From Isoetes taiwanensis (lineage: Eukaryota > Streptophyta > Lycopodiopsida > Isoetales > Isoetaceae), in assembly GCA_021234155.1 (NCBI GenBank), contig JAJEKV010000511.1, forward strand, positions 99,897 to 163,896: 64,000 bases of DNA. Direction: 5' to 3'. Positions 10,980 through 22,346 of the stretch are shown piece by piece (the stretch's first letter is position 1; the number at the start of each line of letters is the position of its first letter). Position numbers and translations under genes: made by a program. The notes beneath the pieces are model-generated. The model ran no database searches and was not told the origin of the DNA. It was given only the letters and a program-made list of their open reading frames with translations.

Positions 10980-11480
10980 GGGATCCCGAACCCAGACCCT
11001 AAACACACATATATAAATAATGTTTTGAAAGCATAATTCAAGGGTTGGTATTTTAGGATCCACAAATTACTGTACCCCTTTATGCTATCTGCAGCATGCA
11101 TGGTCAGACTAATTCCCCCCCTTGGCATTGCCTCCACCATCATCTAAGAGCAACATGGCATTAACTTCTTAAGATTAATATCCACAACTGGAAGGAATTA
11201 ATTTCAAAGAGAGTGTTTGAATTATTGAAATACCTTGACATCGTGTGATATGATCTTCACATTCCTTCGAGAAAACGCTAAGTGAACTCCTCTTCTTCCT
11301 CTTCTTGTGGCTCTCCATGAAAGGTACTGATCTAGCAATGGTCTTCCCATTGAAATTTTGTACCATGGCTACACTCGGTGCCATGGTATTGACATTTAAG
11401 CACAATTTCATTAATTATGGACAATACCTGAATTTATGGACCATTTTTTGCCACACTTGCATGAATGACTCTTTTTCATA
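10980..11480. other. Flank between LTR and the DUF7869-like gene
   Basis: A minus frame (11175-11411) with a basic stretch HKKRKKRSS could be the 3' end of the gene to its right, but I cannot join it by clear splice sites. Otherwise nothing recognisable. Confidence 0.3.
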
Positions 11481-11482
11481 CA

Positions 11483-14400
11483 CTAATTGACATGCCCTGC
11501 GAGTGCTGCATATGCCTCAGCAGCATGCACGGGTATTTTAATAGTATTAGGTATCTTCTTCTTGTTTGATAGCTCCCAAGCGTAGTCGATAGTCTCTAGT
11601 TCTATGCGGTCACTTGCAGTCGTTAGCCTCCATCTCTTCTTCCAGCAATTGGCATAATTATCTGGGTAGACTTGGTTTCTCACTGGGATTGGCTCTCACC
11701 AAGTCACCAGAATAGTCTCAAAGTTCTCCTTCTTATCATCCATTTGTGGCTCCTCAGTATACAACAAGAAAAAGGTCATTTAGCGACGTCTATAGCGACG
11801 TCTGTGCGACGTCTAATAATAAATAGCTAGGCCCACCCAAGTTGGGCACAACACATCATCAGGGCGTGCCATAACAAACATACCTTTCTTCAAATCTTTG
11901 TATGGATTGAATTCCGGTATAGGTTTGTCCTTCCACGGACCGACATAAGGAGGAGTGATAGTAGCACTGGGCTCCACCACTACAGCTACATCAGGTGGAG
12001 CACGCGCTTGCCTAGTACGTGGCCAGAAGTCATAATAAATGCCTTCGTCACTGCTGATGTTCCCCAGTTCTTGCAAGAGTTTCATCCAATATTCAATCAT
12101 GGACGTGAACTGTGCCGAGTACTTGGCTGTTTCTGGAGCACCCTTGTTACTGGTTGAACAAGCAACCCAATGCAATATATGCTTGTGGATCTTGTTTCGC
12201 GAACGGGCCAAGGTCCTTCACCGATTTCTTGGGAGGAAGCGGCTTAGGATATCCAACGGCATCATGGGCTTCCCGTCGTCTTTTTCTTTCCACATCTTTA
12301 TTCCACCAAGGGCAACCAATCCACGTAAGTGGGTCGAAGTTTTGTAATACATGGATGGCCAATCACCATTCATAGCGAATCTGAAAGTTAGAGGGGTGGT
12401 GTGACACATCAATCTATCATCCCCATCTGGTATGTAGCCTTCTATAAAACCCTTCCAATCCGGAACTTTGTCAACAACATAGGGCACAGGTGTATTCAAG
12501 TTGCATTTGTGGAATTCATACAGTAGTTCTGGCATTGTGAGCATCTCGGCCTTCTTTAAAGATGTGGAGAAGTTACCAAACAAGGCATCGATATCATCAT
12601 GTGTATGACCGGGCATCATGAACCCTAGCTCAATCTCTTCAAACATACCAAGATATACTAGGTAAGAAAGATAGGAGAAGACATACCTATTCTTGTTCGT
12701 CCGGATCGTTGTCGGTACCAAATAAAGTATCTTGGGCGAGAGGCTTCAATGATGGTCCCTCGCTCGTGGCAAATTAGCAGGTATCTTTGCTATTGGATAG
12801 TGACAACTTTGACTCCAAAGGCTGTGGTGTCTCATAAAGGAGGACACCCATTTTGGAGCGAGATGATTCGAACAGCGACGGTGGCCTCCTACATACTCGT
12901 GCACCATCTCTAATCTCTTCAAGATGCTATTCAAAGAACCTACATGGAAGTTAGAGTCATCTGGCCATAAGTCCAGGGCAAAGTTTCCATAGCTTCCATT
13001 TCCATGACCATGAGTCAGTGCATCAGTCAATGACGTTTTGAGCTTGTCAAGTCTCCAGAGAGACTTCACAGATTGTTGCAATTTCGGATTGTTTTCGCTT
13101 GATCCATTTTGTCGTGAATAATACAAAGATATTGGCCGGGATACCTGTGGGAGTATAATCTCCACGACCAGTACTGTGTGCGACACGAGGCCTGCTCTAG
13201 TCTATGTGCTCTTCTTTGATCATGGAGCATCCTTCTCTCTCCTTCATCCTTGGTCTTCCGTAACTTTGTACGGATCACCTCGCACGTATCGCATTTGGAG
13301 AATGCAATTTTCTTTGCGATACTGACATCCTGGAAGCTCCGCCTCCACGTTCTATGAAAACCAGTCGGTGATACCTTCTTGCCAGTCAATGCCACAACCT
13401 CTGCATTAACCTCTTCTAGAATGCTGGACTTTGTAAACATTGCAGACAACTTCCTGACGTTCTCTCTTATCCCCTCCTCGTTTCTCCTGCTGCGGTGGGG
13501 CAAAGATTCACAGTTTTCCCTCACAAACATGGAAAACACGGCCTCGCATGCCAATGTCGAGGAACGAGGCTTCATGGTGCCGCAGTTACCATGTTCGGCC
13601 TTGCGTGCACCCTCAAGGAATTGGGCCTTCCACTTCAGATATGCCGACTTTGAGATCCCAAGATCAAGGTACCACGCCCTCTCGCAAACGAGATTCCCTT
13701 GCAGCACTAGTCGTCCCACTCTTCGACCTTTCATGTTGTTGCCGAACATGTCATAAACAAAAGTAACCCTATCACTAGATTTCATGGCAAGGAATTCCTT
13801 TCGCATGTTAACAACTTTATTCGTAGAGAACTTGACGCAACACCTATTCTTGCAGCACAAGATCCTCCTGTAACTGAGGATAGCATTCTGAGTGGTGAGA
13901 CGAACAAGCTTTGATGGCCTTACAACCCTCCTGGGCTGTCGAGAATGAAAAGTATAATGTCGTTTCTCATAATTTGGGTGCTTCTGATGCTCTGAGCTGT
14001 CCTGGCTGGACACTATATCTGCTTCCTGTTGTGGTGCCGCGGTCAATATCTCCGAGACCTTCATTCCGCCAACACGGACGAGGTCATTGTTCATCTCACG
14101 AGCATCCCCGGTTTCGACAGTTGCAAGCATCCCTGGCAATGGATATTCACTTCAGAAGGGGGGGGGAGGGGACCTTCAGTAACAGATACTCCCACAAACT
14201 TAAAACCCAGAAACTGGTCACACACTGCATCATCGGGGCCAGTGAATGATATGAATCCCTTTCCGGCGATAATGGAGTCGCAAGAGTGCCATATCTCACA
14301 ATCCATTTCAAGAAGGGTATATCTTGTCAGCGGTTGTGCCTCCTTTCCCACCTCTGTCCGCTGTCTTTTTCTGGGGACGTCATTAGCAGACGACTCACAA

Positions 14401-14768
14401 GCATCTTCACTTCTCCAGAGAATGAATGAGCCCCTGGCTTCTGCTATTGTGTTTGCATCTGGAGTCGGCCCAGGAAGGGTATGGTGGCCTTCGATCACTT
14501 CCTCCACACCAATGCTCACTACTCCATTCGGTATTTCCTTGAAGTGGCATTGTGTCATTTGCCCCAAAACTCCTTTTGCTACTAGATATTCATTAAGGAA
14601 GAGATACACAACCTGCACAAGGATTTCAGTAGTGTTAAAACCGAATAAGGAAGACGAGAAAGCAATGCAAAAGACATAGGGGGATGGCCATTCAATGGTT
14701 ACACGGACAATGAAATTGGGCGGGTGCCCATTTTTACAGATGATGTCCTTAGATTCCCCTCGTTGCAA
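11483..14768 (-). pseudogene. DUF7869-like mobile-element gene, broken (copy 1)
   Basis: Read 5' to 3' on the minus strand: an N-terminal block (14768-14091) and a Cys-containing segment ILCCKNRCCVKFSTNK (~13870). Next come FHRTWRRSF and CDTCEVIRTKLRK, then IIHDKMDQAKT (~13110, probable first acidic block), LTHGHGNGSYGNF and GFMMPGHTHDDIDALFGNFS (~12610). PDWKGFIEGYIPDG and a C-terminal KRWR...IDYAWE block follow. The GHTH-DDID signature is, from memory, that of DUF7869, thought to be transposase-like. It is broken at a C-run near 14160, near 13100, near 12720 (where an LDNC-like block is expected) and at 11700-11812. Function is inferred. Confidence 0.7.
11778..11815. repeat. Three GCGACGTCTA units inside the gene
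   Basis: TAGCGACGTCTATAGCGACG then TCTGTGCGACGTCTAAT interrupts the gene just after a block homologous to the other copy (PTWVGL versus PTWLGF). It looks like a small insertion or element end. Confidence 0.5.
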
Positions 14769-14990
14769 GGATGTCCAATTTGACCCAAATGAGGTGCTTG
14801 TATAACGTTAGTATTGATGCAGTCAGTGTCAGACTGGGTACAACAAAAAGTTCTCCTTCTGAACATGCCATGATCACGGACAAATTGGGCGCCCGCCCAA
14901 TTTGGCAGTGGTTGTAGAAGAACATTAAAGAAGGTAGAGACTCGGAAGGTCAAGTTCGGCGCCCGCCCAATTTAGCTGCCAGAACTCCGA
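14700..14990. repeat. Three near-palindromes of the GGGCGCCCGCCCAATTT type
   Basis: Related motifs occur at about 14715 (ATTGGGCGGGTGCCCATTTT), 14882 (AAATTGGGCGCCCGCCCAAT) and 14955 (GGCGCCCGCCCAATTT). Each can nearly pair with itself. They lie upstream of the copy 1 gene and may be element-end or regulatory repeats. Confidence 0.4.
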
Positions 14991-15103
14991 ACAGAAATAT
15001 AGGCATTCATGCAGAAAGCACATTCAAGTGACAGAGACTAGAAGCACAATTTCATTATAATGGGAAAATTTTTTGTAAACTTTTTTTATTATGGGGGTTG
15101 TAT

Positions 15104-15250
15104 AGACCTTATGCAGGGGTTGTATACACGTGTACAGTACCCTGTATCATAGATCTTATGCAGGGGTTGTATACACGTGTACAATACCCTGTATCATAGA
15201 CCTTATGCAGGGGTTGTATACACGTGCAGTACCCGTGTATCATACATACA
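15104..15250. repeat. 47-bp tandem repeat, three copies
   Basis: Units starting ATGCAGGGGTTGTATACACG begin at 15111, 15158 and 15205, a constant 47-base step. Each ends with CCTGTATCAT or a close variant. Confidence 0.9.
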
Positions 15251-15440
15251 TGAATATTTAGAGAACATAATAACACGGTATCATATACCAACTTCCAAAC
15301 ACAATAGAGACCAAAGTATGAACTATGTATGTCCCTAGTAACCTTCCCCCAGGTTCCTAACCCCTTCCCCTTCCCCTTTCCCTTCCCCTGCGAGGTCTAA
15401 CCCACGCATCTGGGTTAGGAAACCAGAGCTCATGCATATC

Positions 15441-15953
15441 CTAGCCTGATTCTTCCCACCATATGGGGTACCTAGTCATTAGAAAAAGTAATTCCGCAGG
15501 ATGATACTCACGGAAGAAGAGCGGACCCAACTCCACAAAACCGTTGTACTCATTGTAGTACGCCCTAATAAGGCCATACATCTGTCCCTTACAAATTTCA
15601 TGAATGAACTCTGATATGTATTGATCCAGAGAGTGTGCTAAATATCCAGCACGAAGAAGAGGCCTCAATTGCTGTAGCATCTCGTCCAGAAAAGGAGGGG
15701 GTTCAAGAATTCCCCTCATTGCAAGTCTCCTATAACATTCAGATGGATTAATTTCCATCAGTGGCTCATGACCACAATCAAATTGCTCCAGAATGAAGTT
15801 GATCAACTCCATTGCAAGCTCCTTGGTGGGACTGTGGCGCAACCTCCACTCCAAGAAATGGTCAAATAGCTCATCTTGCCCAGGCCGCACAGAATGCCTG
15901 GGGCATGCTTGCAGGCCTTCTGGAGTAGCCCAGGGAGGATTGGGTCCAATCAT
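15441..15953 (-). CDS. Small unknown protein next to the DUF7869-like gene
   Basis: A 170-residue frame starting MIGPNPPWATPEGL. A longer upstream start at 16025 reads into the AGCAAG minisatellite and is less likely. The composition is protein-like: charged, with helical stretches such as ELFDHFLEWRLRHSPTKELA and FLDEMLQQLRPLLRAGYLAH. No domain recognised. It lies on the same strand and upstream of the copy 1 gene. It may be an accessory ORF of that element, or an exon of an unrelated gene. Confidence 0.45.
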   Translation of the reverse strand: MIGPNPPWATPEGLQACPRHSVRPGQDELFDHFLEWRLRHSPTKELAMELINFILEQFDCGHEPLMEINPSECYRRLAMRGILEPPPFLDEMLQQLRPLLRAGYLAHSLDQYISEFIHEICKGQMYGLIRAYYNEYNGFVELGPLFFREYHPAELLFLMTRYPIWWEESG

Positions 15954-15957
15954 TTGC

Positions 15958-16065
15958 AAAAGCAAGCAAGGATCACCGACGGAGCAAGGAACACGGAGCA
16001 GAGCAAGTAGCAAGTTCAAGAGCAAGGAACAAGATCAAGTAGCAAGGAGCACGCACACTGACCCC
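15958..16065. repeat. AGCAAGGAACAAGATCAAGT minisatellite (short block)
   Basis: Units mixing AGCAAG, GAACAAG, ATCAAGT and AGCAAGG. The same repeat, longer, occurs at 30190-30550. Both are followed or preceded by a GTGGACCAAAA / TTTTGGTCCAC motif, so the two blocks mark similar element ends. Confidence 0.75.
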
Positions 16066-16069
16066 GAAT

Positions 16070-16340
16070 TTTGGTCCACAGTTGTTTTTTACATGTACGG
16101 AAGTGTTGTTTTATGCCAAAAACAACACCAAAATGGCCCCAAAAGTCCATGTGGCCCGTTTATCCGGATTTGCACAAAGAGACAGTGGTTTTTTGGTAAA
16201 AAAATCCCACGGTGGTTTTTCTGACACTTTTTTGTTTTTTTGTCAACGTGTCCTTTTTTTTCAGTGTTGTTTTTACCGAATTTTTTCGACGTGTGGTTTT
16301 TTTCTTGACTGTAGTTTTTGAAGGAGCTATACGTTGTTTG
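16070..16340. repeat. GTTGTTTTT-rich segment with inverted pairs
   Basis: GTGTTGTTTTATGCC then AAAAACAACACC form a short hairpin near 16103-16130. GTTGTTTTT or GTAGTTTTT recurs at 16265, 16310 and 16911. Possible end region of a small element that includes the 119-bp satellite. No gene. Confidence 0.4.
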
Positions 16341-16360
16341 TCTTCTAAATAACATGCGCA

Positions 16361-16835
16361 GATTTAGATATTACTACAGGTTAAAAATAATATTACAACA
16401 TCAAAATCGATGGTTTTTAAAAAAAAATACATGTTGTTAATAAAATACCACATGCGCTATTTAAATCTAGCTATTGTAGGTTTAGATATTACTACAGGTT
16501 AAAAATAATATTACAATATCAAAATTGATGGTTTTTAAAAAAAATTACATGTTGTTTAATAAAATACCACATGCGCTATTTAAATCTAGCTATTGTAGAT
16601 TTAGATATTACTACAGGTTAAAAATAATATTACAACATCAAAATCGATGGTTTTTAAAAAAAATTATATGTTGTTTAATAAAATACCACATGCGCTATTT
16701 AAATCTAGCTATTGTAGATTTAGATATTACTACAGGTTAAAAATAATATTACAACATCAAAATCGATGGTTTTTAAAAAAAATTATATGTTGTTTAATAA
16801 AATACCACATGCGCTATTTAAATCTAGCTATTGTT
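16361..16835. repeat. 119-bp AT-rich satellite, four copies
   Basis: Units beginning ATTTAGATATTACTACAGG start near 16362, 16481, 16600 and 16719, step 119. They differ by few bases, so amplification is recent. Frames through them (MVFKKNYMLFNKIPHAL...) are repeat artefacts. Confidence 0.9.
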
Positions 16836-16839
16836 GTTA

Positions 16840-17355
16840 ATGCTACCAACTATTGTTTTTTAAAAATAAGGACATGTAAAAACATTATTATGACACATAG
16901 AAAAGCGAGGTGTTGTTTTTGAAGTGTTTTTTAACCAATGAAATATTAACACGTGCATGCTTTTTAAATAAAAACTCATTATTTTTACCAATGAAATATC
17001 GACACGTGGCACATTAAAAAAAGCTAATATGTACCAAAAATCAATATATCATGAATTGCTTAATTTAAAATAAAAAAGCCTTTTGGGAATCGAACCCAAA
17101 CAAGTCCATAAAGCATAATATTATTTATTTGTAATCCAAATTTTAAAATTCTATCACTGATTATAGGATAATGGGGAAGATAAGGCTTGTTAATAATATC
17201 TTTTTGATTTTAAGTGGATTATTGTTTTGTAAGAAAGTTCAGAATACTGAGTCAATATAACAATGCCAATGGATGCATTTTTCAAAACATTAAAATTCTA
17301 CAGAGACTATTATTGCAGTGCCTTAGTAAGTTTTCAAATCTTCATGGTTTGCCTA
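16840..17355. other. AT-rich spacer
   Basis: No ORF or RNA gene. TTTTGGGAATCGAACCCA near 17085 resembles an antisense tRNA T arm but nothing else of a tRNA is present. Confidence 0.35.
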
Positions 17356-17360
17356 TTTTA

Positions 17361-17754
17361 TTACAAACTGCGTGAAATTGAAATGGATTGTTTCTCCAGT
17401 TGCTTGTGAGCATTTGATTTTACACGATCTGTGCTGCAATGCAATAGTACTGCTGCAACATTTTTCTTCTCTGTAACCTGACAAAGAAAGTATGATGAGA
17501 ACATGATTGAAATCTCAAATTGGAGCAAAAAAACAAATGCCACATGTACCTCTGATGTTTTCTTAGGCTGCTTTAGCTCCTCAAATTTATGAGCATCATT
17601 TTTTAATTTCTTGCCCATCCATTTCTTCAGTTCTGCAAACAAAGTTAACAGAAGTAAGGAGTAGAGCACAGAAGAATGGCAGAAACGCAAATGCAAAATC
17701 CAGCAAGATTACTTGCCTTCACTTCCATCGTCTAAAATTGCTGGACTTAGCTTG
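17361..17754 (-). CDS. Candidate small multi-exon plant gene, 3' part
   Basis: Three coding blocks join in frame on the minus strand. Exon A (17754-17717, after TTTTCCAG) reads KLSPAILDDGSE. Exon B (17632-17550, after GTTTGCAG) reads ELKKWMGKKLKNDAHKFEEL then KQPKKTSE. Exon C (17477-17361, after TTTGTCAG) reads VTEKKNVAAVLLHCSTDRVK then SNAHKQ... to a stop. The B-C donor is GAG/GTACAT; the A-B donor is GAAG/GCAAGT, a GC-AG intron with matching phase. A lysine-rich tail; no domain recognised. A first exon might lie near 18170-18067 (MGSDDFLVMGACLSGS) but its phase does not fit exon A. Confidence 0.45.
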
Positions 17755-17759
17755 CTGGA

Positions 17760-19220
17760 AAAGACTTAACAAATTAGTAGTAGGCTAAACAAATCTATGT
17801 AGCTAAATAGACCAATCTACTTCTATTAGCATTATAGTTTACCAGATTTGTACTGTCAACCCGTTCAGAGAGGAAACAAATTCAAGCATAAAAAATATTT
17901 TGATTGCTGGACAGGCCCGAGTTGAGTAGTTCTGTCCTGTTTAAATGAATCGATCTATAACAGCCAGGTAAACATTTCCTACATGCCCGAAGTGTGTAAC
18001 TCAGCTCTATATAGATCGACCTATGATAGTCAAGGCAAACTAGAATCCAATACCAGGATAGACGCACCTGGGGAAGCATCACACAGTGTTCCAATCCGCC
18101 AAGCACGTCCCGCTCAGCCAGACTTCCGCTCAAGCATGCACCCATCACCAAGAAATCATCAGAGCCCAATCGAAGAGGGGGGGAAATGACGGCAATGCCA
18201 TGCAGCCAGTAGATTGACAGATTTTAACAGTAAAAAACGAAAGGGGAAGAGCTTAGTTTGGGAACCAAAGGGACATTGCCGGATTTGCATGCGCTTCAAG
18301 AAAGGGGGAAGAGCTTAGGTTTGGGATAGTCCATTAGCACCGAATCACTCTGCTATACAGCTCGCGCGATGGGAAAAGGTCGACCTGGCAATTTTTGGGC
18401 AAAAAAAAGGGGCGGGAGATAAAAGCGGCAAAACATGGACGGCGGGGATTAAGCTTCGGCTGTTGATCTCTGTCCTTAATTTCGGACCAATAAGATCTTA
18501 AGACTTGGATCACGATCTGAGCCACTCATCTTGACCGTTGGTTATGATACAATTATATAGTGCCTATTTTTTTTCTAAATCTCACACATCACAAGTATCG
18601 TTTTTCTTTTCTTTTTGGCTCTAAATGATACGTATAGATATCGAGTGCCATATATATATTGGCCACCGTCGTGTCATCCCATGCCCCTATCCCATGATGC
18701 CCTTTTTGTCCATGGGGCGTCAAAGATGTACGCATTCAGACTCGGGTTATACATCATAGAGAATCATATTTCTTCCTTAAATCAAATAAATTATGCCTTT
18801 TTATGACTCTAGTGGTCATGCTTCAAAATCCCAAGTATTTCTATCTAGATAATTTGCCATTGTATGTCATAATTTTTTTTTTTTTTTTTTTTTTTTTTTT
18901 CTGAAGAAATGGCAGTGTATGTCATAATCCACCAGAAACTAATGAGTATTTGCCGTATTTTATATAGAAACTTCAAAGTTCTTAAAAGATGTTTTGCCAA
19001 CAAACGAAAACTCGGAACAAAAAATAAAAATTTCTACTGGAAATTAAGGAGACTGACCCCTGTTTTCTTATGCATGGCTAGTGGTAAGTTTGAGCCACGT
19101 CTCATATTTGAGGCTTTGTGGCATATTTGAGCCTATGTGGCATGTTTAAGCCACTTGTCAATCCATTCGCCCAAGTTCTATAATATGACAACCATAATAA
19201 TAATACTTAGACAATGCATA
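17760..19220. other. Mostly unassigned DNA; possible 5' region of the 17.4-kb gene
   Basis: A GC-richer stretch (18050-18530) could be a promoter/5' exon area of the minus gene; it also holds a local duplication (GGGGAAGAGCTTAG at ~18243 and ~18306). A 33-base poly(T) lies at 18868-18900. At 19085-19160 there are isolated copies of the GGCAT-TTTGAGCC motif of the 19-bp minisatellite. Confidence 0.4.
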
Positions 19221-19230
19221 TAAGCGTTGG

Positions 19231-19550
19231 GGTAAAAGCATGTTAGGGTGTCCCTTAAAAAGTATTATTTAGTGACCAAAAAAGTACCTAAAAAGGTAGC
19301 CAGGACTGGGTACTGGGTACCTGTATAATATCTCAATATAAGGTATGTTTTGGAACTTTTTATATATATATTGATCTCCGATAGCATTATCTTTATCTTA
19401 ACTTTTAATATTAACATGTCCTTGACTTTTATTTTGGATTTTTGTATTAGTTTTAGTGAAAAGAAAAATGAGAAAGTACCCAGTTCTGAAGTACCTAGTG
19501 TATGTACTTTTGCAGGTTCCAAAAGTGGTACACCCTAACATGCTTTTACC
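19231..19550. mobile_element. 320-bp MITE with short target-site duplication
   Basis: The left end GGTAAAAGCATGTTAGGGTG is repeated inverted at the right end (19530-19550). Inverted similarity continues inward loosely (ACTGGGTAC / GTACCCAGT). The flanks read CGTTGG on both sides (19225-19230 and 19551-19556). Because the TIR can also be read as GGGTAAAAGC, the duplication is 4 to 6 bases. No coding capacity. Superfamily is open. Confidence 0.8.
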
Positions 19551-19734
19551 CGTTGGCTAGTCCAAATTATCACTCTTACCTACAATATTGCATCGTTGCA
19601 TCCTTGCAAATAATACGCTTTAGTTATTATAAAGAAGTAAGAGGCATTTTTAGAATTTTCGTTTTCTATTTAACCTGCATCCCCATCTAACGGCCGAGGT
19701 GAGTTGAGAAACGACTAAGCTAAACCTAAACCAA

Positions 19735-20603
19735 CCGAGTTTGGATCTATTGGCCACCCCGAATGATCCCAAACAATTTTGCTACTGCAAAAGGTGCTCT
19801 TGACTTCTAATTGCTACACTGGGAGGAGGATAAATCCAAAACCCATTCCGTCAATTCCTATTGCTTCGTGTTTTCAACTGCAGCTTCTCGACCATGTCCT
19901 AAGTGCAACCGACTAAAACTCGACCTCCATAACGTAAACCCTTCAATAACCTAGCAGCACACAGGGTCTATATTTCAGAGGCCTTATCCTAGTCATATTG
20001 GACCAGGATCTTTCACAATGTCATCACGTAGAGGGAGGGTGTTGATGCTAGAAGACGGACCCTTAAAACCTTCCAGAAGCAGTTCGCACCAGAGGTCCTC
20101 TCCCGAAGGCCCCTGGCCATGGACAGGCAACTCTCCCGCTCCGGAACTGTGAACTGACTCTGCCAATGGACTCAAAACATGGACATTACCTTGGGGACCA
20201 AGTTTCGTGGGCAGAAGACCACCCCTTCTCCAAGAAGCGCCAAAGTTGTATATGTCCAACATGTTCGTAGTCAATTAGCCGAGGAGGTGGCTGCAGAATA
20301 CCATTATGTAGAGGGTCCATGTTTCTTTCGTTGCCAAAAATGACCATGTAACTTGGTCCCTGGGGTAATTTTGCCATTCCGAACGATATGACGAAGTCGA
20401 ATCTCCATTCCAGAGCCTTTGTACTGCCTGAACGACAAAACACTTGGTTTTCTACGTGGTCAACCCGCAGGACGCTTCATGGTTTGATAAGTTCTCCCGG
20501 ACGGATCTTGGATTTTTTTGAGCCTACTCGAAGCAGGCTACTTGAATGGCGGATTCAACGGTCCATTTTCTAGGGTCTGGCCTCTCCCCTCTGGTGAGGA
20601 AGC
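19735..20603 (+). repeat. Copy 1 of a dispersed repeat (direct)
   Basis: Matches 21880-22858 in order and orientation: CACTGGGAGGAGGATAAATC near 19826 versus 21970, CATCACGTAGAGGGA near 20021 versus 22179, and CCTCTGGTGAGGAAGCCGC at the right end of both. Minus frames (LLPTKLGPQGN..., GEDLWCELLLEGFKGPSS) occur in each copy but have no recognised domain. The 19-bp minisatellite begins at its right end. Confidence 0.8.
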
Positions 20604-21215
20604 CGCGTCTGAGCCACCTTGTCATGTTGGAGCCTAGGTGGCATGTTGGAACAGACATGGCATGTTTGAGCCACCTTGGCATGTTTGAGCCTAGGTGGCA
20701 TGTTGGAGCCTAGACGGCATGTTTGAGCCACTTTGGCATGTTGGAGCCCGCGTGGCATGTTTGAGCCACCTTGGCATGTTGGAGCCTAGGTGGTATGTTG
20801 GAGTCACCTTGGCATGTTGGAGCCTAGGTGGCATGTTTGAGCCACCTTGGCATGTTAGAGCCTAGGTGGCATGTTTGAGCCACCTTGGCACGTTGGTCGA
20901 ACCCACGTGGTATGGTTGAGCCACCTTGGCATGTTGGATTGAGCCTCCTTGGCATGTTGGGAGCCTAGGTGGCATGTTGGAACCCACATGGCATGTTTGA
21001 GCCACCTTGGCACCTAGGTGGCATGTTTGAGCCACCTTGGCATGTTGGGGCCTAGGTGGCATGTTGGAGCCTAGGTGGCATGTTTGAGCCACCTTGGCAT
21101 GTTTGAGCCTAGGTGGCATGTTGGAGCCACCTTGGCATGTTTGAGCCTAGGTGGCAAGTTTGAGCCACCTTGGCATGTTGGAGCCCACATGGCATGTTGG
21201 AGCCTACATGGCACG
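20604..21215. repeat. 19-bp minisatellite, block 1
   Basis: About 32 units of GGCATGTTKGAGCCNNNNT. The variable part alternates mainly between ACCT, TAGG and CACG, giving TTGAGCCACCTT, TGGAGCCTAGGT and TGGAGCCCACGT types. All frames stay open because 19 is not a multiple of three and the units lack stops; peptides such as LKHAKVAQTCHLGSNM are artefacts. Confidence 0.95.
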
Positions 21216-21220
21216 TCGGA

Positions 21221-22346
21221 GTATAATGTCGAAGGTTTGAGTCCATTGGCAGAGTCAGTTCACACTCTCGGAGTGGGAGAGTTGCCCGTCCGTGGCCAGG
21301 GTCCTTTGGGAGAGGACCTTTGGGGCAAACTGCTTCCGGAAGGTTTTAAGGGTCCTTCTTCTGGCATCAACACCTTCCCTCTACGTGATGAATTGTGCAA
21401 GATCCTGGTCGAATCTGACTAGGATATGGCCTCTGAAACATAAACCATGTGTTTTGCTAGGTTATTGAAGGGTTTACGTTATGAAGGTCGAGTTTTAGTC
21501 GGTTGCACTGGGGACATGGTCGAGAAGCTACAATTGAAAACGAAAAGCAATACGAGCTGACGGAATGGGGTTTGGATTTATCTTCCTCCCAGTGTGGCAA
21601 TTAGAAGTCAAGAGCACGTTTTGCAGTAGCAAAATTGTTTGGGATCATTTGGGATGGCCAATAGATCCAAACTCTGTTATTTTAGTTGCCACGGCTCCGC
21701 ATGCATGTTTATAAAAGGTGCACCAAGTTATCCAAGAAAACAACCATGTTTTGGCCTCCAAAATGTAAACCCTGTGTGTTGCTAGGTTATTGTAGGGTTT
21801 ACGTTTCGGAGGCCAAAACGTGGTCTTTTTCTTGGATAACTAGGTGCATCTTTTCTAAATATGTATGCGGAGCCATGGCAACTGAAATAACAGAGTTTGG
21901 TTCTATTAGCCATCCCGAAGAATCCCAAAAAAATTTGCTACTGCGAAACGTGCTCTTGACTTATAATTGTCACACTGGGAGGAGGATAAATCCAAAACCC
22001 ATTCCGTCAGTTCCTATTGCTTTGTGTTTTCAATTGTAGCTTCTCGACTATGTCCCAAGTGTAACCGACTAAAACTCGACCTCCATAATGTAAACACTTC
22101 AATAACCTAGCAACACACAGGGTTTATGTTTCGGAGGCCATATCCTAGTCAGATTCGACCACGATCTTGCACAATGTCATCACGTAGAGGGAAGGTGTTG
22201 ATGCCAGAAGACGGATCCTTAAAACCTTCCGGAAGCAGTTCGCCCCAAAGGTCCTCTCCCGAAGGACCCTGGCCACGGACGGGCAACTCTCCCACTCCGG
22301 AAGTGTGAACTGACTCTGCCAATGGACTCAAACCTTCGACATTACA
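21221..22346. repeat. 1.1-kb imperfect palindrome
   Basis: The left arm starts GTATAATGTCGAAGGTTTGA and the right arm ends with its near complement (TCAAACCTTCGACATTACAC). The centre is near 21784, around TTTGGCCTCCAAAATGTAAA versus TTTACGTTTCGGAGGCCAAA. Each arm is about 560 bases and corresponds to part of the dispersed repeat at 19735-20200. Could be a fold-back element or an inverted duplication. Confidence 0.85.

Noticed and set aside
15360-15410. Telomere-like repeat (CCTAACCCCTTCCCC)
   Set aside because: A pyrimidine-rich low-complexity tract without regular CCCTAAA units.
16525-16922. ORFs with MVFKKNYMLFNKIPHALFKS
   Set aside because: Frames through the 119-bp satellite.
17080-17110. 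tRNA gene or primer-binding site on the minus strand
   Set aside because: Only a T-arm-like stretch (TGGGAATCGAACCCA) is present; no anticodon arm or LTR nearby.
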